NCBI GenBank assembly: GCA_040883315.1
Contig: JBFLKU010000007.1
Location: forward strand, 60,031 to 124,030
Direction: 5' to 3'
Source: JAFGUF01 sp040883315
Lineage (GTDB): Bacteria > Bacillota > Clostridia > Christensenellales > UMGS416
Length of the DNA stretch: 64,000 nt
Shown: positions 1-7,662 of the stretch, piece after piece
How positions within the stretch are numbered: the first letter of the stretch is position 1
Layout of the letters: every line of letters starts with the position of its first letter
Translations under genes and position numbers: made by a program
Notes under the pieces: generated by a model
Seen by the model: the letters and a program-made list of their open reading frames with translations, nothing else
What the model was told of the DNA's origin: nothing
Databases searched by the model: none

Positions 1-380
1 AATTCAAAATTGACTATATTCACCCCGTTGAAAAAACCACATCGGCCAGCGGACACTCGGAGCATAAAGGCAAATTCGACATAAATGAAGCAAAGAAAAT
101 AATAGATGAATGCATAAAGGACTTTGAGAGCTATGGAATAGAATACAGCGGATTCACGCCCACAGAGCGCAGCCTGCTGATAGACATTGCTAATTTTAAT
201 GCAGACGGAAAAACGGACGATGTGAAGCGAAAGATAGACGAGATAGCACTGGTGCTGGAGGCAAAAAACAACGAACTGCAGTCATTGCGTAATACGAAAA
301 GGGTATCTGTGCCGATAGCCATATTTTCCTCGCTCTTGGCTATTGCGGGGATTGTGGTCACGATTATCACTTCCATGTAG
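1..380 (+). CDS. C-terminal part of an unknown membrane-anchored protein (5' partial)
   Basis: The reading frame that starts at base 3 is open from the window edge to a TAG at 378-380, so only the last 125 residues are present. The visible part is hydrophilic and rich in Lys, Glu and Asp. A short helical stretch with coiled-coil character leads into one C-terminal membrane segment (about 20 residues, rich in Ile, Val and Ala) that ends in Thr-Ser-Met. This suggests a soluble domain tethered to the membrane by its tail. No family is recognisable from the fragment. A hairpin terminator follows directly, so this is the last gene of its transcript. Confidence 0.6.
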   Translation, partial: FKIDYIHPVEKTTSASGHSEHKGKFDINEAKKIIDECIKDFESYGIEYSGFTPTERSLLIDIANFNADGKTDDVKRKIDEIALVLEAKNNELQSLRNTKRVSVPIAIFSSLLAIAGIVVTIITSM

Positions 381-396
381 CACCATTAAATAAACT

Positions 397-428
397 AAAA
401 GAGCCGCTATGATATATGGCGGCTTTTG
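397..428 (+). terminator. Intrinsic terminator after the first gene
   Basis: The arms AGCCGC and GCGGCT enclose a short AT-rich loop. An A run precedes and a T run (TTTT) follows the stem, which fits Rho-independent termination downstream of the truncated gene that ends at 380. Confidence 0.7.
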
Positions 429-445
429 TATGCAAAAAAATACTC

Positions 446-474
446 TTGACTTTCGGATAAAGGTAATGTATTAT
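446..474 (+). promoter_or_regulatory. SigA-type promoter of the marR-flavodoxin operon
   Basis: TTGACT at 446-451 and TATTAT at 469-474 are separated by exactly 17 bases. The -10 box lies inside the first of two palindromic operators, so a bound repressor would block polymerase. Confidence 0.7.
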
Positions 475-498
475 CTTTTTAGGTAATATGTTACCTAA
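459..498. promoter_or_regulatory. Two tandem 20-bp palindromic operators, probably for the MarR protein
   Basis: Two adjacent 20-bp inverted repeats have centres 20 bp apart. The first, 459-478, has arms AAAGGTAA and TTATCTTT (one mismatch). The second, 479-498, has perfect arms TTAGGTAA and TTACCTAA around TATG. Both share the half-site GGTAA. The first covers the -10 box and the second the likely start of transcription, a classic autorepression layout just upstream of the MarR gene. Confidence 0.7.
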
Positions 499-515
499 AC
501 GGAAAGGCAGGAACA

Positions 516-977
516 ATGAGTATAAAAAGTCATGTACCCATCAAGCATTTTGTGCTAGGCATTCTTTTTGTGGTCACCAACAGGCTAGACACTTTGCTGG
601 ACAGGGAGCTGAGCGAGTTTGGCATAACATCAAAGCAATGGTTTCTTTCCATAGTGATTGGCAATGCATTTGGCAAGCCGCCCACAATGAAAGAGGCTGC
701 AAAGCAGATGGGTTGCTCCCATCAGAATGTGAAGCAGGTGGCACTGAAGCTGGAGGAAAAAGGACTGCTGAAGATGGAAAAGGATGAAAACGACCAGCGA
801 GTGACCAGAATGAGACTGACACAAAAGAGCACGGAATTTTGGAGCGACATATCGCCGAAGGATTATGAATTTATGGACAATGTATTCCAAGGCATAGGCG
901 AAGATGACATGGAGACGACCAAAGCTGTGCTAGTGCAGGTGCTGGAGAATTTAGAAAAAATGGATGAGAGAAAATAG
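516..977 (+). CDS. MarR-family transcriptional regulator
   Basis: 153 residues, the usual MarR length. Residues about 55-100 form the winged helix: a helix-turn-helix around KEAAKQMGCSHQNVKQ, then the wing containing DENDQRVTRMRLT, which has the characteristic D-x-R-x3-x2-L-T pattern. The flanking helices form the dimer interface. GGCAGGAACA precedes the ATG. The two GGTAA palindromes directly upstream suggest that it represses its own operon and responds to a small ligand or oxidant. The two genes behind it encode flavin proteins, so a redox or electrophile signal is a reasonable inference. A longer out-of-frame reading from 488 begins inside the operator and is not real. Confidence 0.9.
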   Translation: MSIKSHVPIKHFVLGILFVVTNRLDTLLDRELSEFGITSKQWFLSIVIGNAFGKPPTMKEAAKQMGCSHQNVKQVALKLEEKGLLKMEKDENDQRVTRMRLTQKSTEFWSDISPKDYEFMDNVFQGIGEDDMETTKAVLVQVLENLEKMDERK

Positions 978-989
978 AAAGGGAACAAT

Positions 990-1460
990 ATGAAAACACT
1001 GATAGTATACGGCAGCAAATACGGCTACACAGCCAGCTGCGCCGAGGAGCTGAGAAACCAAATGAGCGGAGACGTCACTGTGGCGGACGCAAAGCAAAAA
1101 ATCAAAAACGTGGCAGAGTATGACAACGTGATAATGGGAGGGTCTATATATATGACCATGCCCAATAAGCACGTAAAGGCATTTGCTAAAAAGAACATGA
1201 AGGTGCTGATGGACAAGAAGGTAGGGCTATTTCTGTGCTGCGGCGGCATAGAGAAATTCGACGAGTTTTTGGCAAAGACATTCCCGGCTGAGCTGATAGA
1301 GAAGGCATACGCAAAGGAATGCTTCGGTGGAAAGATGAATAAGGAAAACATGAGCGGATTCCACAAGAAGATAGTAGAGATGATAGAAAAGGACGAGAGC
1401 CAGCCGCCAATGAAGAGCCTGGAAGAGAACATAGGAAAGCTGGCAGAGAAATTCAGCTAG
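990..1460 (+). CDS. Flavodoxin-domain protein (Flavodoxin_5 / HemG-like)
   Basis: 156 residues, cytosolic. The N-terminal phosphate-binding loop YGSKYGYTASCAEEL (about residues 7-21) and the middle motif MGGSIYMTMPNKHVKAF (about 49-65) are typical of flavodoxin-like domains of the protoporphyrinogen-oxidase/HemG type, which bind FMN non-covalently and carry electrons. The CCGG loop near residue 82 would contact the flavin ring. The gene lies 12 bp behind the MarR gene and 11 bp before an FMN-binding protein, so all three form one operon. The electron donor and acceptor are unknown. It is too short to carry an extra enzymatic domain. Confidence 0.85.
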   Translation: MKTLIVYGSKYGYTASCAEELRNQMSGDVTVADAKQKIKNVAEYDNVIMGGSIYMTMPNKHVKAFAKKNMKVLMDKKVGLFLCCGGIEKFDEFLAKTFPAELIEKAYAKECFGGKMNKENMSGFHKKIVEMIEKDESQPPMKSLEENIGKLAEKFS

Positions 1461-1471
1461 AAGAGGGAAAA

Positions 1472-1849
1472 ATGAAAAAGATATTAATAATTATTGTGAT
1501 TGTACTAGTTATAGTGGCAGTTGGCGGTTTTTTCGCCATCAAAAGCAAGGCTATAGACCCGGATGACATAAAAATTGACAACGTGGATATATCCTCTGTG
1601 GCAGATGGAGTATACACAGGCGAATACAACACGGCGATGGTGTCGGCGGAGGTAGAGGTGGCGATATCAGACGGAAAGATATCCGCATTGCAGATACTGC
1701 GCCACGACTGCGGACTGGGCGGCAAGGCGGAGGTCATCGTAGATGACATAGTCAGCAGCCAGTCGCTGGATGTAGACACAGTGGCAGGTGCTACCACCAG
1801 CAGCAAAGTGATATTGAAGGCTGTGGAGAATGCATTGACAGGCGAATAG
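1472..1849 (+). CDS. Membrane-anchored FMN-binding domain protein
   Basis: 125 residues. Residues 3-24 form an N-terminal membrane anchor. The rest is an FMN_bind domain starting about residue 43 (DGVYTGEY). Near residue 105 the motif VAGATTSS matches the (S/A)GATxTS signature, in which ApbE-type transferases attach FMN to the threonine through a phosphoester bond. The domain would lie on the outer face of the membrane and relay electrons, as in Rnf/NqrC-like and extracellular flavin systems. It is the last gene of the MarR-flavodoxin operon and is followed by a terminator. No apbE gene is present in the window, so flavinylation would depend on one elsewhere. Confidence 0.88.
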   Translation: MKKILIIIVIVLVIVAVGGFFAIKSKAIDPDDIKIDNVDISSVADGVYTGEYNTAMVSAEVEVAISDGKISALQILRHDCGLGGKAEVIVDDIVSSQSLDVDTVAGATTSSKVILKAVENALTGE

Positions 1850-1859
1850 ATGAATAGTT

Positions 1860-1887
1860 AAAAGCTCTCTTTCGGGGGAGCTTTTTA
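1860..1887 (+). terminator. Intrinsic terminator of the marR-flavodoxin-FMN operon
   Basis: The stem AAAGCTC / GAGCTTT with loop TCTTTCGGGG is followed by a T run, and lies 11 bases after the last stop codon of the operon. Confidence 0.8.
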
Positions 1888-1992
1888 TATTGAAACTATA
1901 CAGGTGGGGATATGGAGGCTTTGCCGCAGCTCTCAAAACTGCAAGCAATTTCTGCCGCTCGGCGTATATCATTTCATGATATTACTCGTCCG

Positions 1993-2128
1993 TATAAGGG
2001 ACTAGTCCCTTATATATCCCTGTTATTATATGAAATAAAAAAAGAATAAATTCCCTAAAAACAGAGAATAATATTAGGGATTTTCAAGGGAAGACTTCCC
2101 TTGAATGGGGTTTGGGGCAAAGCCCCAT
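1993..2128. repeat. Interspersed double-hairpin repeat, two copies
   Basis: A perfect 22-bp palindrome at 1993-2014 (AAGGGACTAGTCCCTT core) is followed at 2075-2128 by a copy of the full element: ATTAGGGATTTTC, an AAGGGA/TCCCTT hairpin (2084-2104), then GGGGTTTGGGGCAAAGCCCC, which ends in a GGGGC/GCCCC hairpin. The same two-hairpin unit recurs at 12119, 15000, 18420, 41125 and 41214. The 426 bases between 1850 and 2275 hold no gene, only terminators and these repeats. Confidence 0.75.
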
Positions 2129-2168
2129 CATCCTCTCATCCTCTCATCCTCTCATCCCCTCATCCTCT
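2129..2168. repeat. Tandem 8-bp repeat, five units of CATCCTCT
   Basis: Five head-to-tail copies of CATCCTCT (the fourth is CATCCCCT) abut the end of the double-hairpin repeat, between two converging operons. They look like slippage-prone simple sequence. No reading frame uses them. Confidence 0.8.
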
Positions 2169-2193
2169 CACCATCCCACCCCCACACTATAAA

Positions 2194-2240
2194 CAAAGCC
2201 TGCGATAACATTGCATTGAATGCTACCGCAGGCTCTTTAT
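2194..2240 (-). terminator. Terminator of the blaI-blaR1 operon
   Basis: The arms AGCCTGCG (2197-2204) and CGCAGGCT (2227-2234) enclose a 22-base loop. T-rich sequence flanks both sides, so it can act in either direction. It lies 36 bases past the blaR1 stop. Confidence 0.65.
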
Positions 2241-2275
2241 AATTAGGTGTTCTATTTATGTGCTTCTATTGCGTA

Positions 2276-4117
2276 TTAGCCTTCTGCTAAGTGTAGCAGA
2301 TAGTTCAGGAGTCCGTCGCTCTTTCTGCCCTCGGCGCCGTTTCCGCTATCTATATATAAATATTCTGAGTTGCCGAAGTCAATTGTCAGGATCTTCTCCG
2401 TGCCCTCATCATTCACCTTGACAATTGCTTGATATGGACTATCTGTGCTTTGCTGGTCTACATTGTGGCCTTGGCCTAGCAGCGAGAAGAACCTTTTGAT
2501 TATTGCCTCGTCTTCTTGGGTGTAGCTGAATAGCAATTTATCATCTGCTGATGTATCGTATATAGAAAGGTCAGTTATTGCTTTTGCACTCACCGTCATG
2601 GTGTGTTCCCCATTGCTGGAGATACTAATCGTGCCACTGGAAAAAACATAGTCAAGTATCTTTTGTGCTAGTTTATCTTCAATTTCGGTGTATGCCAGCT
2701 TTCCGTCCTCGAGTACGGCCCTGTACATGCTATAGATTTCAGCATCAGGAGCACTTTGTTTATCTGTTTTTAGGATATATATTTTATCGCCGTAGGTAAT
2801 AAGTCTGTAATCCCATTTTTCGTCTTCAGCTATTGCGGAGTAGGTATCCGTTTCTAAATCGTAGCATTCAATAAGGGATGAACGATATTCACCGCCCGTA
2901 GCAATTGAGTTTGAATAAAGCTCACGGTTTCCGTCCTTGTTAATATCCGCCTTCATCAAATAAAACATCATAATATTTTCAGGGTCACGTGCCTTATCAA
3001 AAAGCGCTGTATACTCTGGATAGTTCTCTAGATTGAATAGGTTGGTTATATCCAAGTATGTTCTTGCCTCTTGTATTGGTTCAGGCGGTTTTTTAGTGCC
3101 GACAATCAGGACAAGTGCTATTATTATTGCTGCCATCAGCACTGAGCCTATTATCCATTTTTTCTTTCCGTTGGCTAGGTTTTTTATCCTTTGTTTCATT
3201 TCGTTTTTTCCTCCTATCATGGTGGCAGATGCAGCTAGTGCACTGAGGGATGTTTTCCGAGATAAATATAGAAGGCTTTTGCCGTAGTCTGCCACTTCGT
3301 CTTCGCCTATCAGCTTCACCACTCTTTCGTCGCAGAGCACCTCTCTATCTTTCTTGGATAGAATCAGGGCGATCCACATGAATGGATTAAACCAATTGAC
3401 TATGCAGGCCGCCAGACCTAGCATATATATCAAATTATCTTTGTGCTTGTAGTGGGTGGTTTCGTGATATAGGGAATACCGTCGCGTTTTTTCGTGTTCA
3501 TGGCTTTTGGAGTTTAGCACTATTTTGGGGCTTAATACCCCAGCCAGGCAAGGCGAATTGATATGCTCTGATAAATATACATTCCGCACTTTCATTTTTT
3601 GGTGGGCAAATATCTGCTTGTCATATTCACTGAGCTCTATTTTAGTTATGTTTGTCTTCAGCTTGTAAGCGAATGCGATATTTAATATTAGTATATATCC
3701 TAATATGATGGCTGCACCTAGGACATATATCAGCAGAGGGATGTCGTATTTTTTGATGTAATTGGTGACCTGCGGGATGCCTTCTGGTGCAGAGCCGACC
3801 GATGCCTCGCCTGCAGGTTCGTTTTGCACGGTGCTGATATTTGTCTCGCTCCCTTGGGTGTTCGCTGCTGCGGAGCTATTTCTGCTGGCTGTGCTGATTT
3901 GCAGGGAAGAATATGGCACGGATACGATATTGTTTTTTGCCAGATCGCTCTCTATGGGTATGGGGATAAGCATACGCAGAAAAATCACCAGCCATATTGC
4001 GCATAGTATACGGGTGTATACCTTGCCTTTGAATAAATGCCTTATCAGCAAAAACGCTGCAATGACAGCTGCTATGCCTGCATTAAGCAATAGCAGGTTA
4101 TGAATGAATATATTCAT
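2276..4117 (-). CDS. blaR1: BlaR1-like M56 membrane metallopeptidase sensor
   Basis: 613 residues. The N-terminal half has three or four membrane helices and the M56 zinc motif HETTH (about residues 218-222), with a downstream E in the DREVLCDERVV segment. A further membrane helix at about 316-340 leads to an outer domain of about 270 residues. In BlaR1/MecR1 proteins ligand binding outside activates cleavage of the BlaI repressor. Here the outer domain lacks penicillin-binding-protein motifs such as SxxK or KTG. It contains DINKDGN near residue 389, an EF-hand-like calcium loop, so the signal is probably not a beta-lactam. The start overlaps the blaI stop by 4 bases (ATGA), showing translational coupling. 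Confidence 0.85.
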   Translation of the reverse strand: MNIFIHNLLLLNAGIAAVIAAFLLIRHLFKGKVYTRILCAIWLVIFLRMLIPIPIESDLAKNNIVSVPYSSLQISTASRNSSAAANTQGSETNISTVQNEPAGEASVGSAPEGIPQVTNYIKKYDIPLLIYVLGAAIILGYILILNIAFAYKLKTNITKIELSEYDKQIFAHQKMKVRNVYLSEHINSPCLAGVLSPKIVLNSKSHEHEKTRRYSLYHETTHYKHKDNLIYMLGLAACIVNWFNPFMWIALILSKKDREVLCDERVVKLIGEDEVADYGKSLLYLSRKTSLSALAASATMIGGKNEMKQRIKNLANGKKKWIIGSVLMAAIIIALVLIVGTKKPPEPIQEARTYLDITNLFNLENYPEYTALFDKARDPENIMMFYLMKADINKDGNRELYSNSIATGGEYRSSLIECYDLETDTYSAIAEDEKWDYRLITYGDKIYILKTDKQSAPDAEIYSMYRAVLEDGKLAYTEIEDKLAQKILDYVFSSGTISISSNGEHTMTVSAKAITDLSIYDTSADDKLLFSYTQEDEAIIKRFFSLLGQGHNVDQQSTDSPYQAIVKVNDEGTEKILTIDFGNSEYLYIDSGNGAEGRKSDGLLNYLLHLAEG

Positions 4118-4500
4118 TTTTCTGCCTTCTTACTTTCTAGCAGCTGAATTAATTCGCCTATTTCCTCGTCTGATAAATCGCTGCTGGATACCATATTGGA
4201 TACCAAAAGCCCTAAATTTCCGTTATATACATTCTGTATTATGCCCTTTGTGGTCTCCTGAAGTGTTGGCTTCCTTTCGATAAGAGGCGAGTACACCTTA
4301 ACGGGCGTCTCCGACACCACGCTGATAAGCTCCTTCTGCTCCATTCTTTTTAGGAAGGAGATGATGGTGTGCTTTGTCCAGCCTGTTTTTTCGCATACAG
4401 CGTCCATTATCATTCGGAGGGTCGCTTCTTTAGCTTCCCAAATCACATTCATTATCACGATTTCGCTTTGAGTTATTTCATTTTTTTTCATTTGGTGCAC
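4114..4500 (-). CDS. blaI: BlaI/MecI/CopY-family transcriptional repressor
   Basis: 128 residues, the family's usual size. The N-terminal winged helix includes ITQSEIVIMNVIWEAKEAT and the recognition segment GWTKHTIISFLKRMEQKEL. The C-terminal helices mediate dimerisation and contain the linker normally cut by the BlaR1 partner. Two near-perfect palindromes with GGTAA half-sites flank its promoter, so it represses itself and blaR1. No beta-lactamase or penicillin-binding protein gene is adjacent, so the regulated target outside this operon is unknown. Confidence 0.9.
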   Translation of the reverse strand: MHQMKKNEITQSEIVIMNVIWEAKEATLRMIMDAVCEKTGWTKHTIISFLKRMEQKELISVVSETPVKVYSPLIERKPTLQETTKGIIQNVYNGNLGLLVSNMVSSSDLSDEEIGELIQLLESKKAEK

Positions 4501-4503
4501 CTC

Positions 4504-4579
4504 GGTAACAATTTGTTACCATGACTTTATCACTTTATTTTTGCTTTGTCAATAGTTTTTGGTAATAAATTATTACCAA
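4504..4579 (-). promoter_or_regulatory. blaI promoter with two BlaI operators
   Basis: Reading leftwards, the promoter is TTGACA (4547-4552) and TAAAGT (4524-4529) with a 17-base spacer. A palindrome at 4559-4579 (arms TTGGTAATAA / TTATTACCAA, one central base) lies just upstream of the -35 box. A second at 4504-4520 (GGTAACAA / TTGTTACC) lies between the -10 box and the blaI start. They share the GGTAA half-site, as expected for one repressor binding both. Confidence 0.75.
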
Positions 4580-4607
4580 TGTTGAAAAGGCTCATATTTT
4601 CATAACG

Positions 4608-4636
4608 TTTACATTATAATTTAATGATGGTATAAT
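4608..4636 (+). promoter_or_regulatory. Promoter of the gene at 4666
   Basis: TTTACA at 4608-4613 and a perfect TATAAT at 4631-4636 have a 17-base spacer. It points rightwards, 28 bp from the leftward blaI operator, and is divergent from blaI. Confidence 0.7.
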
Positions 4637-4665
4637 TTACATGATTATACTACAGGGGGTGGCAA

Positions 4666-5082
4666 ATGAGCAGCAAAAGAGAGCACTTCAAAGATATAAT
4701 AACCAACATAGCCAGCCAAAATATCGAGTACGTAGAGCAGGTGTTTATAGACGATATGATAGAGATGCTGAATGAATCGGAAGTATATATTCTGGGCGTT
4801 CTATACAAATGCATGGACACCGGCGAATTCGAAAAAAGAATTGCAGATGCCAAGGGCACAATGAGCAGCAGCAATAGCTTTTTCATTGACCAAAACTTCA
4901 ACCGAATGCTGGAGATAATATCGGGCTGGGAAATCGACAATGTATATAGTGTGGTGGAGAGCCTGCAGAAAAAGGGACTGCTGGAAAAGTACGCAGTGGA
5001 TGAGGATCTGAAAGGCGTGGAGCTGCTCAACAATTCGCTGACAAAAGACGGCAGAACAATATGTGAGGCTATAATGGCATAG
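4666..5082 (+). CDS. Hypothetical winged-helix-like protein
   Basis: 138 residues, soluble and acidic. GGGGGTGGCAA precedes the ATG. The family is not recognised. The second half has the rhythm of a winged-helix regulator: a helix around VYSVVESLQKKGLLEKY followed by a hydrophilic wing and LTKDGRTICEAIM, much like the 'L-T-x-x-G' end of MarR or PadR domains. The N-terminal 60 residues are helical and could dimerise. It is monocistronic, with its own strong promoter and a terminator. A regulatory role is inferred from the fold impression only. Confidence 0.6.
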   Translation: MSSKREHFKDIITNIASQNIEYVEQVFIDDMIEMLNESEVYILGVLYKCMDTGEFEKRIADAKGTMSSSNSFFIDQNFNRMLEIISGWEIDNVYSVVESLQKKGLLEKYAVDEDLKGVELLNNSLTKDGRTICEAIMA

Positions 5083-5094
5083 ATGGATATTTTC

Positions 5095-5116
5095 GGCACG
5101 CACGGCGTGCCTTTTT
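5095..5116 (+). terminator. Intrinsic terminator
   Basis: A GGCACGC / GCGTGCC stem with a 3-base loop is followed by TTTTT, 12 bases after the stop of the preceding gene. Confidence 0.85.
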
Positions 5117-5151
5117 GCTGCAAAAAAAGCAAAATAATTGGGATATATGAT

Positions 5152-5179
5152 TTGCAAAACATCTGATTGATGGTAAAAT
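5152..5179 (+). promoter_or_regulatory. Promoter of the gene at 5213
   Basis: TTGCAA (5152-5157) and TAAAAT (5174-5179) are spaced by 16 bases and lie 33 bases upstream of the ATG. Confidence 0.5.
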
Positions 5180-5212
5180 GGCATATATATAAAATTTTTG
5201 GAGCTAAAGTAG

Positions 5213-5674
5213 ATGGACAATTTCATAATTATTCTTTTCAGTGTGAGTGCAGTGCTAGTTCTGTATCTATTAGGGTTGTTTATTAAAAAACAAGCATGGA
5301 AAAAGGTGTACAAAAGCTTCAAGAGAATAAGCAGCGAAAGATACAATGGATACGACAAATACGTGGCACAGAGCATGACCACCAAATCCCGGCTCTATAG
5401 GGTGAGCAAGCTCTACATAGCATTTGAAGACGATAAGATAGTGCTTCTGCGAAATGAAGGAAGCAACCAAAAGTATGCATGCGAATTCAGCAAAAGAAAT
5501 ATTAAAGAAATCAGCAGTTCATCATATGGGCTGAATGTTTTTATAGAGATTAAGCATAGTATAGATGGCTTGGTCACCCCGTATACTGTGGAGATATTCA
5601 CCAATCACATCGAGGCCATAGAGGATGCCGTGAATAGAATGGCAGCCAGCCTGGGGAATATGCACTACAAATAA
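5213..5674 (+). CDS. Hypothetical protein with one membrane helix and a cytosolic beta domain
   Basis: 153 residues. Residues 3-25 form a membrane anchor followed by a positive cluster (KKQAWKKVYKSFKR), so the rest probably lies in the cytosol. The C-terminal 100 residues alternate hydrophobic and polar residues in short strands, resembling the PH-like YcxB fold, but no diagnostic motif is visible. It is monocistronic and converges on the GntR gene. Its function is unknown. Confidence 0.6.
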   Translation: MDNFIIILFSVSAVLVLYLLGLFIKKQAWKKVYKSFKRISSERYNGYDKYVAQSMTTKSRLYRVSKLYIAFEDDKIVLLRNEGSNQKYACEFSKRNIKEISSSSYGLNVFIEIKHSIDGLVTPYTVEIFTNHIEAIEDAVNRMAASLGNMHYK

Positions 5675-5697
5675 TTTATAAAAAATCCAATTAAGCT

Positions 5698-6402
5698 CTA
5701 ATAGTATATCTGCTTATTTCCGCTTATGGAATTTTCCAGAGAGGATTTAAGGCATTCCAGTGCACCCTCAAAATCCCTTTTTTCCAGCATGGTGCACAAT
5801 TCATCTGTGTTCTTATAAAGTGCAGCTATGCCATATAGCTCGCAGAAGCGCAGCCATAGTGTGCGTGTCAGGGACTTGAATGAGCTGAAGATGACGGGCA
5901 GAAAAGTGTTTTCTGAAAAGAACGCCAGATGATGCTGAAATGAAAATGCCTGCGCCACTGCCTCATCGTATGTCTTTGCCTCTTTCATCTTTTCTGTAAT
6001 ATCTCTCAGCTGAGCCAGCTCATCATCTGTTATTCTCTTGGAGCATAGCTGTATTGCCAATGTATCCAAAGACAGACGAAGCTCCAATATGGATTTTATC
6101 TCCTCCCGGCGCAGCATGCCTCCGTTGTAGGAGGTGATCGCCATAAATGTCTCGATAGTTCCGTTTTTTCTGTAGTCCGCCACAAATGTGCCCACCCGTG
6201 GGCGTATCACCAAAAATCCCTTTCTGGCTAGCTCCACGATGCCCGCATTTACAACGGCGCGGCTGACCTGCATATTCTCCGCCAGCTCTCGCTCCGGAGG
6301 CAGCTGGGTGTCCACGGGCAGCTTGCCGGACAAAATCATGGATTCAAGCTCTTTTACGAAGAGCTCTTTTAATGTGGGGGCACTTAGCTTTGAAAATTCC
6401 AT
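5698..6402 (-). CDS. GntR-family (FadR/FCD type) transcriptional regulator
   Basis: 234 residues. The N-terminal winged helix (about 1-75) has the GntR signature around GKLPVDTQLPPERELAENMQVSRAVV. The C-terminal all-helical FCD domain (about 95-225) binds metal and carboxylic acids in this family; FQHHLAFF near residue 145 supplies histidines of the metal site. It is transcribed away from the DUF5692-hypB operon. Two sites of the form ATTGGT-N3-ACCAAT, the operator of the PdhR/LldR/FadR group, lie in the shared 268-bp gap. It therefore most likely represses both itself and that operon until an organic acid binds. Confidence 0.9.
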   Translation of the reverse strand: MEFSKLSAPTLKELFVKELESMILSGKLPVDTQLPPERELAENMQVSRAVVNAGIVELARKGFLVIRPRVGTFVADYRKNGTIETFMAITSYNGGMLRREEIKSILELRLSLDTLAIQLCSKRITDDELAQLRDITEKMKEAKTYDEAVAQAFSFQHHLAFFSENTFLPVIFSSFKSLTRTLWLRFCELYGIAALYKNTDELCTMLEKRDFEGALECLKSSLENSISGNKQIYY

Positions 6403-6431
6403 ACTATTATTTCCTTTTTAGTGTAATTGAT

Positions 6432-6487
6432 ATTGGTACAACCAGATACCACAGACAAATCATAGCATATTTATGCAACAAAAACAA
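6432..6487 (-). promoter_or_regulatory. GntR gene promoter and operator
   Basis: Leftward promoter: TTGTTT (complement at 6482-6487), a 17-base spacer, then TATGAT (complement at 6459-6464). Just downstream of it lies ATTGGT-ACA-ACCAGA (6432-6446), a one-mismatch version of the FCD-type GntR operator, positioned for autorepression. Confidence 0.6.
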
Positions 6488-6537
6488 TAGAAAAACCACA
6501 AATAATCCTTATAGTAAAGGATTTATAGTTAATTATA

Positions 6538-6600
6538 TTGACATTATCCAATAGACAGTGTTAAAATATTAACAATGTATTGGGTATTGGTATGACCAAT
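6538..6600 (+). promoter_or_regulatory. Promoter and GntR operator of the DUF5692-hypB operon
   Basis: TTGACA (6538-6543) and TAAAAT (6562-6567) are spaced by 18 bases. The perfect palindrome ATTGGT-ATG-ACCAAT lies at 6586-6600, roughly +12 to +27, where a bound GntR dimer would block elongation. This matches the known PdhR/LldR-type consensus. Confidence 0.7.
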
Positions 6601-6670
6601 TATTTATATTAGGAAAGCTGCAGAAAAATATATATGCAGCCCATCCCCGATTGCTAGGAGGAAAATAATT

Positions 6671-7654
6671 ATGTTCACTTTTAACTACGCAGACGGCGCA
6701 ACAGTCGTGTCTGCCCTGCTGGTATGGCTATGTGTTCTCTCAGCACTTTTTGCATTGAATGAATTTGCCAGACGATTTAAGTATGTTGGGTTTGCTTTTT
6801 TTGTAGTGCTGCCCATAGTGCTTTCCGTACTTTGGTTCACAGTGCTAAAGGAAGACATATACACCGATTGGTTTCACCTTGCCAAGGTTTATTCATCCAC
6901 TGCAGGCTGCATCGGCTTCTGGATGATTCGCCACCTGAAGGGCAAAAAGAAAGACGGCACGGAATGGAGACTTGCAGACAAAAAGGCCGCTTTAGTGTTT
7001 CCGCCGCTGATACTGGCAATAAATATACTGGAGGCATGTGTGCGTGACGTGGAGGTGGGCATGAACTACGCAGTTGCCGCATTGGATAAAACTGCCGACT
7101 CTGCTGTTATGCTGATGGGCGGATCGTGGAACTACATGAATGCAATTGCAGGCATATTAAATATTATAACCATAACAGGATGGTTCGGAATAACCCTACG
7201 AAAAGTGACCAAAAAAGATGGCAGCCGCGACATGCTGTGGCCGGATATGCTGTGGTTTTGGATAATAGCATATGATGTTTGGAATTTTGCCTACACATAC
7301 AATTGCCTGCCAAATCACTCATGGTACTGCGGGCTGGCACTGCTGATTGCGCCTACACTATGTGCATTTACAGTGGGAAAGGGTGCATGGCTGCAGCACA
7401 GAGCACAGACTCTGGCACTTTGGTGCATGTTCGCACAGACCTTCCCTATGTTTCAGGACGCAGGCAGATTCCGTGTGGACTCCACATATAATCCGAAAAT
7501 ATATTTTGCCATTAGCCTAGCTGCACTTGTAGCTAATGTAGCTGTAGCTGTGTACATGATATATAAGATACGCAAAACGCACCGCAACCCATACAAGGCA
7601 GAGCTATATACAGACTTGGCAGAGTATAAAAAAATTAAGCAGCTGGCCGAATAG
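6671..7654 (+). CDS. DUF5692-family polytopic membrane protein
   Basis: 327 residues with eight or nine predicted membrane helices, roughly at 11-28, 38-58, 72-88, 107-125, 148-175, 193-213, 222-240, 250-263 and 279-299. Aromatic residues are common at helix ends, and a conserved-looking WNYMNAIAG segment sits near the middle. The sequence matches my recollection of DUF5692, a family with no established activity. An excellent AGGAGG precedes the ATG. It is the first gene of a GntR-controlled operon with hypB, a large Fe-S flavoprotein, hypA and a methyltransferase. It could be a metal or organic-acid transporter, or a membrane partner of the flavoprotein; neither is proven. Confidence 0.8.
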   Translation: MFTFNYADGATVVSALLVWLCVLSALFALNEFARRFKYVGFAFFVVLPIVLSVLWFTVLKEDIYTDWFHLAKVYSSTAGCIGFWMIRHLKGKKKDGTEWRLADKKAALVFPPLILAINILEACVRDVEVGMNYAVAALDKTADSAVMLMGGSWNYMNAIAGILNIITITGWFGITLRKVTKKDGSRDMLWPDMLWFWIIAYDVWNFAYTYNCLPNHSWYCGLALLIAPTLCAFTVGKGAWLQHRAQTLALWCMFAQTFPMFQDAGRFRVDSTYNPKIYFAISLAALVANVAVAVYMIYKIRKTHRNPYKAELYTDLAEYKKIKQLAE

Positions 7655-7662
7655 GAGAGAAA

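Noticed and set aside
488..787. 99-residue frame overlapping the MarR gene
   Set aside because: It begins inside the operator, has no ribosome site and is out of frame with a clear MarR protein.
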